Below are positions 23,911 through 32,993 of a stretch of 64,000 bases of DNA, one piece after another. Where the stretch lies: the NCBI RefSeq assembly GCF_900292015.1, contig NZ_LR130759.1, positions 1,612,001 to 1,676,000 of the forward strand. The letters run 5' to 3'. The notes under the pieces are model-generated. The model saw only the letters and a list, made by a program, of their open reading frames with translations. It was not told where the DNA came from and made no database searches. Source of the DNA: Mycobacterium basiliense. GTDB taxonomy: Bacteria > Actinomycetota > Actinomycetes > Mycobacteriales > Mycobacteriaceae. The translations under genes were made by a program, and so were the position numbers. The number at the start of each line of letters is the position of its first letter. Positions within the stretch are counted from its first letter, which is position 1.

Positions 23911-24362
23911 CAGTGCGTTGCTCCCGTCTTGAGCAGCTCGAGATCCTCGCGACGCAGCAACGCGGCCAGTAGCCCCATGCCGCCGACGAGGGACGCCAGC
24001 AGGGGTGCGAATGCGGGCGGACCGGATTCCATGTTGTATTTGGTCAGGCCGCCCGGACGCTGGCGGACTCCCCGCAGGTGTAGGTAGGTGCCTTGGAGGC
24101 CGTTGGCGACAATCAGGGCGCTGGCGGCGGGCAGGATGGTGTGCGCCGCACGCCGGGAGAAGAACCCGGCAAGGCCAGCGGGCACGGCCGTGGGCACGAT
24201 AACGACCGGCCAGTACATCATCTTGTTGCCGAAGCTGGCCGCGTCGTGGGACAGATAGATCTCCGCGGTGGTCACCGCGGCTCCGGCGGCGGTCAGCGCC
24301 GCAAGGGTGCGTTCGAATTTGCCGGTGCGGATCGCATGGACCGCGGCGCTGAGCGGTTTCAT
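23910..24362 (-). CDS. Four-helix membrane protein of the dehydrogenase operon
   Basis: 150-residue protein with about four membrane segments (LAALTAAGAAVTTAEIYL; YWPVVIVPTAVPAGLAGFF; TILPAASALIVANGL; FAPLLASLVGGMGLLAALL) and conserved-looking TKYNMESGPP between the third and fourth. I know no function. Its place directly before the subunit-3 and GMC genes, with ATGA overlaps on both sides, suggests it anchors the dehydrogenase or links it to the quinone pool in place of the usual cytochrome subunit. Confidence 0.7.
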   Translation of the reverse strand: MKPLSAAVHAIRTGKFERTLAALTAAGAAVTTAEIYLSHDAASFGNKMMYWPVVIVPTAVPAGLAGFFSRRAAHTILPAASALIVANGLQGTYLHLRGVRQRPGGLTKYNMESGPPAFAPLLASLVGGMGLLAALLRREDLELLKTGATH

Positions 24363-26158
24363 GAACTCTCCTTTTTTTCGCCGGGCAGGAACTGCTGCAG
24401 TTTCTGCTTGACGCCCTGCTTGATGAACCCCTTCGAGTCCTCGTCGCCTCCCAGTACCGCCTCGACAAGCGACTTGGCCTGTTCGAAGGTGGCGTGCGGC
24501 GGTATGGGCGGTACGTCGGGATCGCAACGGACGTCCAGCACCGTGGGGCGGTCGGCGGCCAGCGCGCGGTCCCAGGCGGCGCCCAAAGCTGCGGCGTCGT
24601 CCAGGTTGTCCCCGTGCAGACCCAGGCTGCGCGCGAACGCGGCGTAGTCCACATCCGGAAGTTCCTGTGAAGCAACGAATTTTGGTGAATTCTCCATGGC
24701 TCGCATCTCCCAGGTGACCTGGTTGAGGTCGTTGTTGTGCAAGACGGCGACGATCAATCTCGGGTCCGACCATTGCCGCCAGTATTTCGCGATGGTGATC
24801 AGCTCGGCCATCCCGTTCATCTGCATCGCGCCATCCCCGACGAAGGCGATCGCGGGCCGTTCGGGATGGGCCCATTTCGCGCCGATCACATACGGCACCC
24901 CGGGGCCCATCGTGGCCAGCGTGCCTGACAGTGAACCACGCACTCCCGCAGGGAATTTTAAATGTCTTGCGTACCAGTTGGCCGAGGACCCGGAGTCCGC
25001 GGCGATGATGGCGTTGGTGGGCAGGCGCTCGGACAGCTCCCAGAAGAGCCGCATGGGGTTCAGTGGGTCCGCGTCGGTCATTGCGGTGCGTTGTACGGTG
25101 GTCCACCAGCGGTCCACATGTGCTTCGACCTGCTCGCGCCAGGACCGGTCAGACTTGCGCTTCAGCAGCGGAATCAGCGCTCGCAGAGTGGCTTTAGCGT
25201 CCCCGACGAGATTGAGCTCGTAGGGATAGCGCATCCCGATCCACTTACCGGAGCGGTCGATCTGCACGGCGCGGGCCTGGTCGAGGTCGGGCAGGAACTG
25301 CGTGTAGGGAAAGTTCGAGCCGATGGTGAGCAGGGTGTCGCAGTCTTGCATCAGATGCCAGCTGGCGGTGGTGCCCAGCAGCCCGATCGAGCCCGTCACC
25401 CATGGCAGATCGTCGGGCAGGACGTCTTTACCCAGCAGCGCTTTGGCTGCCCCGGCGCCGAGCAATTCGGCGACTTCGGTCAGTTCGGCGACGCAGCCGC
25501 GGGCGCCCTGACCGACCAGCATGGCGACCCTGTTGCCCTCATTGAGCAGCTCGGCGGCCTGGCGCACGGCGTCATCGTCGGGTACCACGCGGGCCCGTGA
25601 GATGCCCAGGCTGGACGGCACCTGCTTGAATGCGTGGGCAGGCGGCTCATACTTCAGCTCGAACACGTCCGAGGGCACGATGATCGCGGTCGGGGCACCC
25701 TCGCTGAGGGCCACCCGGATCGCGCGGTCGATCAGGTTGGGCAGCTGCTGCGGCACGGTGCACATGTGTACGTAGTCGCTACAGACATCCTTGAACAGGC
25801 TGAGCAGGTCTATCTCCTGCTGATAGGAACCGCCCATCGCCGAACGCTCGGTCTGCCCGACGATCGCCACCACCGGCACGTGGTCGAGCTTGGCGTCGTA
25901 GAGGCCGTTGAGCAGGTGCACCGCCCCCGGGCCGCTGGTAGCTACGCAGACTCCGACCTGCCCGGAGAACTTGGCGAAACCGACGGCCTCAAAAGCCGAC
26001 ATCTCCTCGTGGCGAGCCTGTACGAACTGAGGTTTGTCATCGGCGCGTTGCCACGCCGCCAACAAGCCGTTGATGCCGTCTCCGGGAAAGCCGAAGACCT
26101 GATGCACCCCCCACTCCCGCAGCCGGGCCAATAGAATATCGCTAACGGTATCGGGCAT
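24359..26158 (-). CDS. Thiamine-pyrophosphate enzyme, pyruvate oxidase/dehydrogenase-like (PoxB type)
   Basis: About 599-residue TPP enzyme with all three domains: N-terminal Pyr domain with the catalytic glutamate in RHEEMSA near residue 50, a central FAD/DHAP-like domain, and the C-terminal PP domain with GDGAMQMNG near 437 and the NNDLNQVTWE partner of the metal site. Order and motifs resemble pyruvate:quinone oxidase and relatives more than acetolactate synthase. The C-terminal tail is basic and amphipathic (FIKQGVKQKLQQFLPGEKK), as in membrane-activated PoxB. ATG 26158 follows GGAGGAG; a start at 26179 is less likely. Stop overlaps the next gene (ATGA). Confidence 0.83.
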   Translation of the reverse strand: MPDTVSDILLARLREWGVHQVFGFPGDGINGLLAAWQRADDKPQFVQARHEEMSAFEAVGFAKFSGQVGVCVATSGPGAVHLLNGLYDAKLDHVPVVAIVGQTERSAMGGSYQQEIDLLSLFKDVCSDYVHMCTVPQQLPNLIDRAIRVALSEGAPTAIIVPSDVFELKYEPPAHAFKQVPSSLGISRARVVPDDDAVRQAAELLNEGNRVAMLVGQGARGCVAELTEVAELLGAGAAKALLGKDVLPDDLPWVTGSIGLLGTTASWHLMQDCDTLLTIGSNFPYTQFLPDLDQARAVQIDRSGKWIGMRYPYELNLVGDAKATLRALIPLLKRKSDRSWREQVEAHVDRWWTTVQRTAMTDADPLNPMRLFWELSERLPTNAIIAADSGSSANWYARHLKFPAGVRGSLSGTLATMGPGVPYVIGAKWAHPERPAIAFVGDGAMQMNGMAELITIAKYWRQWSDPRLIVAVLHNNDLNQVTWEMRAMENSPKFVASQELPDVDYAAFARSLGLHGDNLDDAAALGAAWDRALAADRPTVLDVRCDPDVPPIPPHATFEQAKSLVEAVLGGDEDSKGFIKQGVKQKLQQFLPGEKKESS

Positions 26159-26204
26159 ATCTCCTCCAAAGATGGTCATTCATAGGCATTTTCGATTGGT
26201 GAAA

Positions 26205-27218
26205 TCAATTGCGGCGGAGTGTCCATGCCGCACCTCCGGCGGTAGCCGCCGCGCCGGCCACCGCCAAAGACATCGCACGTGGGTGTCGTGCCAGCCATAG
26301 CTGCGGGGAGTGGCTGCGTGACCTGTCGTCGAAATCGCCGTGGGCGCCGTGATCTTGGTCGACGTCGTCATCCCGCGGCTCCCAGAGGTTGCCCGAGCGG
26401 TCGGCGCTCGCCGGCTGGTCGGTCTGCTGCGAGGAATAGCCGGTCTTAGCCAGGTAGCGGTCCAGCAGTGCTGGCACCGCGCGCTGGCCCAGGATGGTGC
26501 CGACGGTGCTGGCGCCCACCCAATACTGCTTGCGTCGCGGGTGGTCGGCCGCGAATACCACCGCACGGGCGGCGATTTCGGGCTGATAGATCGGCGGCAC
26601 TGGCTGTGGCCGGTGCGGCAGGCGCGACCGTACCCACGAGAACTGCGGGGTGTTCAGCGCCGGCATCTGCACGACGGTGAGGCGGATGTTGCTCTTTTCG
26701 TGGATTAGTTCGGTGCGCACCGATTCGGTGAACCCGTTGATGGCGTGTTTGGCACCGCAGTAGGCCGACTGCAGGGGAATGGCCCTGATGCCCAGTGCCG
26801 ATCCGACCTGCACGACGGTGCCGGCATTGCGCGGCCGCATTCGAGAAAGTGCGGCCATGGTGCCGTAGACGAAGCCGAGGTAGCTGACCTCGGTGACTCG
26901 TTTGAACTCTTCGGGTGTGATCTCGGCGAACGGGGCGAACACCGAAGTGAAGGCGTCGTTGACCCACACGTCGATGGGGCCGAATCGCTCTTCGACCTGG
27001 GTCGCGGCCGAATCGACCTGGGTGTGGTCGGCGATGTCTACCGAGATGTAGGTGGCTTCGCCGCCAGCGGCCGTGACATCTGCTGCGGCGCCCCGCAGGC
27101 CGGCTTCGCCGCGGGCGAGCAAAGCGACGCGGTCGCCGCGAGCGCCGAATTCCCTTGCAGCGGCTCGTCCGATGCCTGCGCTGGCTCCGGTGATTACCAC
27201 CGTGCGTGGTGCGGTCAT
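26205..27218 (-). CDS. SDR-family oxidoreductase with C-terminal membrane tail
   Basis: 337-residue short-chain dehydrogenase: TGASAGIG at residues 9-16, serine in VGSALG, YCGAK as YxxxK. The C-terminal third is not SDR-like: an acidic, aspartate-rich linker (EPRDDDVDQDHGAHGDFDD) leads to a short membrane segment LAVAGAAATAGGAAWTL. Starts at ATG 27218 after a GGAGGAG ribosome site and overlaps the stop of the GH15 gene (ATGA). In context it could oxidise or reduce a sugar or polyol at the membrane; the substrate is not visible from sequence. Confidence 0.84.
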   Translation of the reverse strand: MTAPRTVVITGASAGIGRAAAREFGARGDRVALLARGEAGLRGAAADVTAAGGEATYISVDIADHTQVDSAATQVEERFGPIDVWVNDAFTSVFAPFAEITPEEFKRVTEVSYLGFVYGTMAALSRMRPRNAGTVVQVGSALGIRAIPLQSAYCGAKHAINGFTESVRTELIHEKSNIRLTVVQMPALNTPQFSWVRSRLPHRPQPVPPIYQPEIAARAVVFAADHPRRKQYWVGASTVGTILGQRAVPALLDRYLAKTGYSSQQTDQPASADRSGNLWEPRDDDVDQDHGAHGDFDDRSRSHSPQLWLARHPRAMSLAVAGAAATAGGAAWTLRRN

Positions 27219-29014
27219 GGATAACTCCTCCTGCGGTGATCGGCCAGTTGCGAGTCCGCACTGGCGGGTTGATGCGGCAGACGCAGCGAGCTTTCGATGA
27301 GCAGTGCGTGCACAAAGGCCTGTGGGATATTGCCGCGAAGCTGGCGTTGCACCTCGTCGTACTCTTCGCAATACAGGCCGGGTGGCCCGCAGGCCGCGCG
27401 GTGGCGCTCGAAATACCGTGTGGCCGAGATCATGTCGCCTTGTTGCTGATAGGCCAGGGCGGTCCAGAATCCGCACAGCAAAAACGCGCCTTCGGCCTGG
27501 TCCAGCGGTCGGTCGGCATGCCGGAACCGATGCACGTAGCCGTCATGTACCAGATCTGCGCATACCGCATCGAGCGTGGCGATGCTGCGCGGGTCATCGG
27601 CGGGCACTGCGCCCCGGATTGCCGGAATGAGCAGCGCGGCATCGACGCGCGGGTCGTCGGGTGCCCGCTGCCACCGGCCGCTCGGGTGCTGGCACTCTCT
27701 GGTGTCGGCCAGGATGGTGTCGGCCAGGGAACTCCAGGTGGCCGCATCGTGGTGGGCGGCATGTGCCGCGATGGCGCGCAGGCCCGCAACGCAGGTGAGT
27801 CGTGAGTGTGCCCAGCGCCGGGTGTCGAGTTCCCAGATCCCGGCGTCGGAATCCTGCCAGCGTTCGACGATGGCCGCGACGGCAGTGGTAACGGCCTGGT
27901 AGGCCTCGCTGTCGAGGTGGTCGTGGCGGCCGGCGGCGGCGAACAGCAGCAGTGCCTCACCGAGCGTGTCGAGCTGAAATTGGTCGCGGGCGTGGTTGCC
28001 GACCATGTCGCCGCCCCCCGGGTAGCCGGGGAGCCGCAGTGATCTTTCTTTGGGCACCGGACCTTCGTCAACGGTGTAGGCCGGCCGCAACTTCGGTCCG
28101 TCGGCCAGCAGCCGGCGCGACACGAATCCGACTGCGGAGTCTAGTAATTCGTGGGGCTCATCGACGGCGACCGCCTGCCCCGCGTAGCATTGATCGCGAA
28201 TCCAGACGTACCGGTAGTCGTAGTTGCGGCCCTGCTCGGCCCGCTCCGGAAGGCTCATCGTCGCCGCGGCGACCATGCCCCCGCTGGGGCTGGTCAACCC
28301 CCGCAGGACGGCGTAGGAGTGCCGGGCATCACGGACCGCGATGCTCGAGCTCATCGGCGGGATGGCTCGTCTCCAATTGTCTTCGGTTCTGTCCCATAAT
28401 GTTTGGGCGTCGAGTGGCCGCTCTTGCGACGGGGAGTCCGACAGTTCGGCGACGATGTCGTGGAAACCGCCCTCGGGTGCTTTCAGGCTGGCTTGCAGCG
28501 ATTGGATGCCGCTGGACAGGCGGGTGGCCGTGGCGTCCGCGGCGCCGCGCAGCCGCATGCGTAGGTTGCCCACGTCCGCGTGCCAGCAACCCCGGTCATC
28601 GAGGGTGACCGCGGCCATGCCGTGGTGGCCGAATCCGGCGGCTGGGGCGAACAGTAACTCAGCGTGCGCGTCGCCCTGTACCGCCAGCAGGCGGCGCAGC
28701 AAGACCAATCGGCCCTGATCGCCCGGGTAGGCCAGCGCCTCGCGGCATTCGATGATGCTGTCGGTCGTCACCCAGCGGGAACGCCAGATCAGCGTGCCCT
28801 CCTCGTAGTGGCCGCCCCAGACATAGCGGTTGGACGGCGTGATGGAGAACACGCCGCGACCGCCCAACAGGGTGCTGAATACCGCGTCGTCGTCCCAGCG
28901 CGGTGCGCACATCCAGCTGATCTCGCCGCGCGGGCCGATCAGGGCACCGCGCGCGCCGTCGGCCAGCAGTGCGTACTCGCGTAACACGTGGGTAGTGCCG
29001 GCGGCAGCACCCAT
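27215..29014 (-). CDS. GH15-family glycoside hydrolase (glucoamylase/trehalase-like)
   Basis: 599-residue intracellular GH15 enzyme. N-terminal beta domain starts REYALLADGARGALIGPRGEISWMCAPRWD; the (alpha/alpha)6 barrel has GRNYDYRYVWIRDQCYAG and the catalytic-acid region DQAEGAFLLCGFWTALAY; the late HRAACGPPGLYCEEYD block is also typical. The actinobacterial members hydrolyse alpha-glucosides including trehalose to free glucose. No signal peptide, so its substrate is cytoplasmic. The stop overlaps the SDR start by four bases and the start overlaps the previous stop by one, in an eight-gene operon. Confidence 0.86.
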   Translation of the reverse strand: MGAAAGTTHVLREYALLADGARGALIGPRGEISWMCAPRWDDDAVFSTLLGGRGVFSITPSNRYVWGGHYEEGTLIWRSRWVTTDSIIECREALAYPGDQGRLVLLRRLLAVQGDAHAELLFAPAAGFGHHGMAAVTLDDRGCWHADVGNLRMRLRGAADATATRLSSGIQSLQASLKAPEGGFHDIVAELSDSPSQERPLDAQTLWDRTEDNWRRAIPPMSSSIAVRDARHSYAVLRGLTSPSGGMVAAATMSLPERAEQGRNYDYRYVWIRDQCYAGQAVAVDEPHELLDSAVGFVSRRLLADGPKLRPAYTVDEGPVPKERSLRLPGYPGGGDMVGNHARDQFQLDTLGEALLLFAAAGRHDHLDSEAYQAVTTAVAAIVERWQDSDAGIWELDTRRWAHSRLTCVAGLRAIAAHAAHHDAATWSSLADTILADTRECQHPSGRWQRAPDDPRVDAALLIPAIRGAVPADDPRSIATLDAVCADLVHDGYVHRFRHADRPLDQAEGAFLLCGFWTALAYQQQGDMISATRYFERHRAACGPPGLYCEEYDEVQRQLRGNIPQAFVHALLIESSLRLPHQPASADSQLADHRRRSYP

Positions 29015-29538
29015 CAGGTGTGCTCCCGCTCCGGGGAAGTGTCTCGGGAACGTTGACCTGTTGGAACCCAGTCCGGACCCTCGAGATGGTCGGGAATCAG
29101 CCACATGCCGAGGCCGAAGTTGTAGCAGAACAGCACACCCCACAACACGATGGCGGCGGGGTCAAATCCCAGTGGTCCGGGACCGCTGCGGGTGCTGGCA
29201 ATGGCATCGACGAACATCAACGACACCGCGCAGACGCTCGCTGCCGCCGTGAACAGCAGAGCGAGCCGGCGCCTCGAGGCGGCGACGGCGGCGGTCACCG
29301 CGATGCCGAGCAAGACCCAGCACAGGCCGGGTGTCACGGAGAGCCCGGCGACCGGGAACTGGGTGCGGGTGGGGGCGGCGACGTAGAACGCGATGAGTCC
29401 GGCCGCGCCGCAACTACTGGCCGCCACCGCTTCGGCGCCCAAAAACCACCGCACCTGGTGCCAGTGGTGTGGGTCGAGACTGACCCTGCGCAGGCTATAG
29501 GTTGCGGCCGGTGGTGGCCCCTTGGTGTCTCGTGCCAT
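29014..29538 (-). CDS. Small integral membrane protein, first gene of the island operon
   Basis: 174-residue protein with about four membrane segments (EAVAASSCGAAGLIAFYVAA; CWVLLGIAVTAAVAAS; LALLFTAAASVCAVSLMFV; AAIVLWGVLFCYNFGLGMWL) and hydrophilic ends. No recognised family. ATG at 29538 is chosen because it starts after the divergent promoter; the upstream extension to 29634 would overlap that promoter. Its stop shares a base with the GH15 start (TGATG). A role in uptake or sensing for the pathway is only a guess. Confidence 0.65.
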   Translation of the reverse strand: MARDTKGPPPAATYSLRRVSLDPHHWHQVRWFLGAEAVAASSCGAAGLIAFYVAAPTRTQFPVAGLSVTPGLCWVLLGIAVTAAVAASRRRLALLFTAAASVCAVSLMFVDAIASTRSGPGPLGFDPAAIVLWGVLFCYNFGLGMWLIPDHLEGPDWVPTGQRSRDTSPEREHT

Positions 29539-29657
29539 TGGTGGTGTCCTGTCTGAGTGCTGCGACGTCGATGTAGTAGGCATTTCCACTCGGACGATGC
29601 GCAAACATAAAATTGCTATCTGCATGATTTGCAAAACGGATGTAATCTGTTGGCTTC

Positions 29658-30146
29658 ATGGAGGAGGATCCGACCGCGGCAACAACGCCATCGGACTTCG
29701 AGGGAGACGACTCGGACGGCGAATACGCGGCCGATTTGGAGCGCGCGACACGGGGGCTGTTGGCACTCAACGTCGTGGTCCTCGAGCAGATGGAGAAGCG
29801 GATCGGGCTGGCGCCGCTGCGCGCGCTGCAGTCTTTGCAACGCCTGGGGCCGAGCCTGGTCACCGAGCTGGGTGCGGACCTGGATCTGGTTCCATCGACT
29901 GCTAGCCGACTTAGCGATCGCCTGGCCGAAGCTGGCCTGATCACCCGCTCCGTTTCGCCGCGTAATAGGCGTGCCACCATCCTGGAGCTCACGGAGCTGG
30001 GGCGCTCGATTCTCGACGACCTCGTCTGCCAGCGGGTCAGCCTGATTCGGGCCGTTGCCGAGCAGATGACCACGGCGGAACGCGACGCGCTGCTAACCGC
30101 CGCCGCGGCGTTCAGCTCCGCCTACTACCACCTGACCGACACCTGA
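29658..30146 (+). CDS. MarR-family regulator, probably of the eight-gene operon
   Basis: 162-residue winged-helix protein. After an acidic N-terminus, the DNA-binding core is LGADLDLVPSTASRLSDRLAEAGLITRSVSPRNRRATILELTELG (recognition helix and wing), with helices for dimerisation at both ends. It is divergent from the eight-gene operon across 119 bp that contain an 8-bp palindrome TTTGCAAA (29628-29635) and an upstream TTGC (29613), plausible binding sites. As the only regulator adjacent, it most likely controls that operon. It lies next to the nrdF2 promoter but is probably unrelated to it. Confidence 0.84.
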   Translation: MEEDPTAATTPSDFEGDDSDGEYAADLERATRGLLALNVVVLEQMEKRIGLAPLRALQSLQRLGPSLVTELGADLDLVPSTASRLSDRLAEAGLITRSVSPRNRRATILELTELGRSILDDLVCQRVSLIRAVAEQMTTAERDALLTAAAAFSSAYYHLTDT

Positions 30147-30248
30147 CTGATACCTGACCGAGACCTGACCGATCAGCAATTCGCGGCCACGGGTGGCCGA
30201 TAGGTCAAGGCCGACGTCGCGTCCCGGAGGCGCAATTGGCGACACGCG

Positions 30249-30299
30249 AACACAACTTGTTGTGTTGCGCCGCCTTGTCGGCCCCTAGGGGTAGTGTTT
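30249..30299 (+). promoter_or_regulatory. Candidate NrdR boxes and promoter of nrdF2
   Basis: Perfect palindrome AACACAAC-TT-GTTGTGTT (30249-30266) is followed 15 bp later by CCCCTAGGGGTAGTGTTT (30282-30299), which recurs with one change before nrdHIE. The start codon is 47 bp further on. The two-box layout fits NrdR repression of ribonucleotide reductase genes. Confidence 0.65.
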
Positions 30300-30334
30300 G
30301 TGGCCTAAGCAACACCGCCCATTAGTCCTGGTGA

Positions 30335-31321
<987 letters not shown>

Positions 31322-31344
31322 GGCAACGAGGGCCGCGACTACGT

Positions 31345-31379
31345 GTGCGGACCGTGAACGGCGCATGAATTGTCCGCAC
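31345..31379. terminator. Hairpin downstream of nrdF2
   Basis: GTGCGGAC (31345-31352) and GTCCGCAC (31372-31379) form a perfect 8-bp stem with a 19-nt loop, 24 bp after the nrdF2 stop. No T tract follows, so it would be a factor-independent terminator only in the loose actinobacterial sense. Confidence 0.4.
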
Positions 31380-31430
31380 GGTACGACGCCACGGTGGCGC
31401 GGGCGCGGTGCCTAACGTGACACTGGTGGG

Positions 31431-31823
31431 GTGGCGAAATTCCCCCCCTCTCACCCCCACTTTCTCCGGTCGGTGGTTCAGTGGCTGCAGGTCGGCTACC
31501 CCAACGGCGTTCCGGGTCCCGACCGGGTCCCGCTGCTCGCATTGCTGCGCAGCACACCGCTGACCGAGGAACAGATCCGGCAGGTGGTGCGCGACATCAC
31601 CGCGGAGGGGTCAGCGGCCACGGCCAATGGCGTGATCAACCGCGATGAGATCGCGGAATTCATCACGGGCGTAACACACCACGACGCCGGGCCGGAGAAC
31701 ATCCAACGGGTTGCCGGCACGCTGGCCGCCGCCGGCTGGCCGCTGGCGGGCATCGACGTCAGCGCCGAGCCTCCCGATGAGGATGACGCCGAGGCGGCCG
31801 ATCGGGTTGCCTCACAGCTGTGA
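31431..31823 (+). CDS. DUF3349 family protein
   Basis: 130-residue small mycobacterial protein. It begins [36 protein letters not shown], the signature of DUF3349, an all-helical fold known only structurally. A second helical half ([11 protein letters not shown]...[10 protein letters not shown]) follows, then an acidic tail. Equivalent to Rv3046c. Starts at GTG 31431. Its last bases overlap the end of adhC on the other strand. Function unknown; DNA- or protein-binding has been suggested for the fold, which I cannot confirm here. Confidence 0.82.
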   Translation: MAKFPPSHPHFLRSVVQWLQVGYPNGVPGPDRVPLLALLRSTPLTEEQIRQVVRDITAEGSAATANGVINRDEIAEFITGVTHHDAGPENIQRVAGTLAAAGWPLAGIDVSAEPPDEDDAEAADRVASQL

Positions 31824-32852
31824 GATGTCGATGACGAAGCGGTAGCGCACGTCGCTGGCCAGCACCCGCTCATAGGCTTCGTTGATGTAATTCGGCTCGA
31901 TCAACTCGATCTCGGGAGTGACGCCGTGTTCGGCGCAGAAATTCAGCATCTCCTGGGTCTCGGCGATCCCGCCGATGTTCGACCCGGACAGGCTGCGTCG
32001 CATCAGCGCCAGGGCGAATGCCGGCACGTCCATGGGGTGCTCGGGGATGCCCAGCTCGACCAGTGTGCCGTCGACGTCGAGCAGATTCAGGTAATCGCCC
32101 ATGTTCAGGTTCGCTGACACGGTATTGAGAATCAGGTCGAAGCTGCCGCGCAGCTTGCGGAAGGTGTCCGGGTCGGAGGTGGCGTAGTAGTGGTTGGCGC
32201 CCAGTCGTAACCCGTCTTCCATTTTCTTCAACGACTGGGACAGCACGGTCACCTCGGCGCCCATCGCCGCGCCCAACTTGACGCCCATGTGGCCCAGACC
32301 GCCCAGACCGATGATCGCGAGCCGGGTGTTGGGCCCGGCATTCCAGTGCCGTAGCGGCGAGTAGAGCGTGATGCCCGCGCACAGCAGCGGTGCTGCGGCG
32401 TCCAGCGGCAGGGCGTCGGGGATGCGTAAGACGTAGTTCTCGTCGACGACGATTGCCTGGCTGTAGCCACCCTGGGTGGGCTGGCCATCTTTGCCGACCG
32501 CGTTGTAGGTGAAGTTGGCTCCTGGCTTGCAATATTGCTCGATGCCGGCCAGGCAGCTGCTGCACTCGCGACAGGAATCCACGAAACAGCCGACGCCGAC
32601 CCGATCGCCGACCTGGTATTTGGTTACGTCGGATCCCACCGCGGTCACCACGCCGGCGATCTCGTGGCCGGGCACCACGGGGTAATTCGGTGGCCCCCAC
32701 TCCGCTTTGACGGTGTGGATGTCCGAGTGGCAGATCCCCGCGAATTTGATGTCAATCGCCACGTCATGCGGGCCGGGCTCGCGACGGTCAATCGTGGTTT
32801 TGGTCAGCGGCTCGGTCGCCGACGTGGCGGCGTATGCCGAAACAGTGCTCAT
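31812..32852 (-). CDS. adhC: Zinc-dependent alcohol dehydrogenase AdhC
   Basis: 346-residue NADP-dependent medium-chain dehydrogenase, the length I recall for Rv3045. Catalytic zinc ligands in CHSDIH and GHEIAG; structural zinc in the cysteine cluster [15 protein letters not shown]; nucleotide-binding [13 protein letters not shown] near residue 180. The family reduces cinnamyl-type and aliphatic aldehydes. ATG 32852 is chosen over an upstream in-frame start at 32882 because it gives the usual N-terminus (MSTVSAYAA). The 140-bp gap upstream to fecB is AT-rich (TTAGCTAAGTTAAGT) and holds its promoter. Confidence 0.93.
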   Translation of the reverse strand: MSTVSAYAATSATEPLTKTTIDRREPGPHDVAIDIKFAGICHSDIHTVKAEWGPPNYPVVPGHEIAGVVTAVGSDVTKYQVGDRVGVGCFVDSCRECSSCLAGIEQYCKPGANFTYNAVGKDGQPTQGGYSQAIVVDENYVLRIPDALPLDAAAPLLCAGITLYSPLRHWNAGPNTRLAIIGLGGLGHMGVKLGAAMGAEVTVLSQSLKKMEDGLRLGANHYYATSDPDTFRKLRGSFDLILNTVSANLNMGDYLNLLDVDGTLVELGIPEHPMDVPAFALALMRRSLSGSNIGGIAETQEMLNFCAEHGVTPEIELIEPNYINEAYERVLASDVRYRFVIDISQL

Positions 32853-32993
32853 AAGCGAATCCCTCTGAGGTTGGGTGGGCATGCAAAGCCATTGTAAAGA
32901 TTAGCTAAGTTAAGTTCTTGGGTCAGCGTGGGCTCGGTCACCCACTGCTTAAGACCCGCTCACAGCGACCCCAGAGGCGAAGGGGTCGACGCT

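Noticed and set aside
18941..30146. Prophage or integrative element explanation for the 11-kb island
   Set aside because: No integrase, tRNA end, phage or conjugation gene was recognised; all genes are metabolic or regulatory with ordinary composition.
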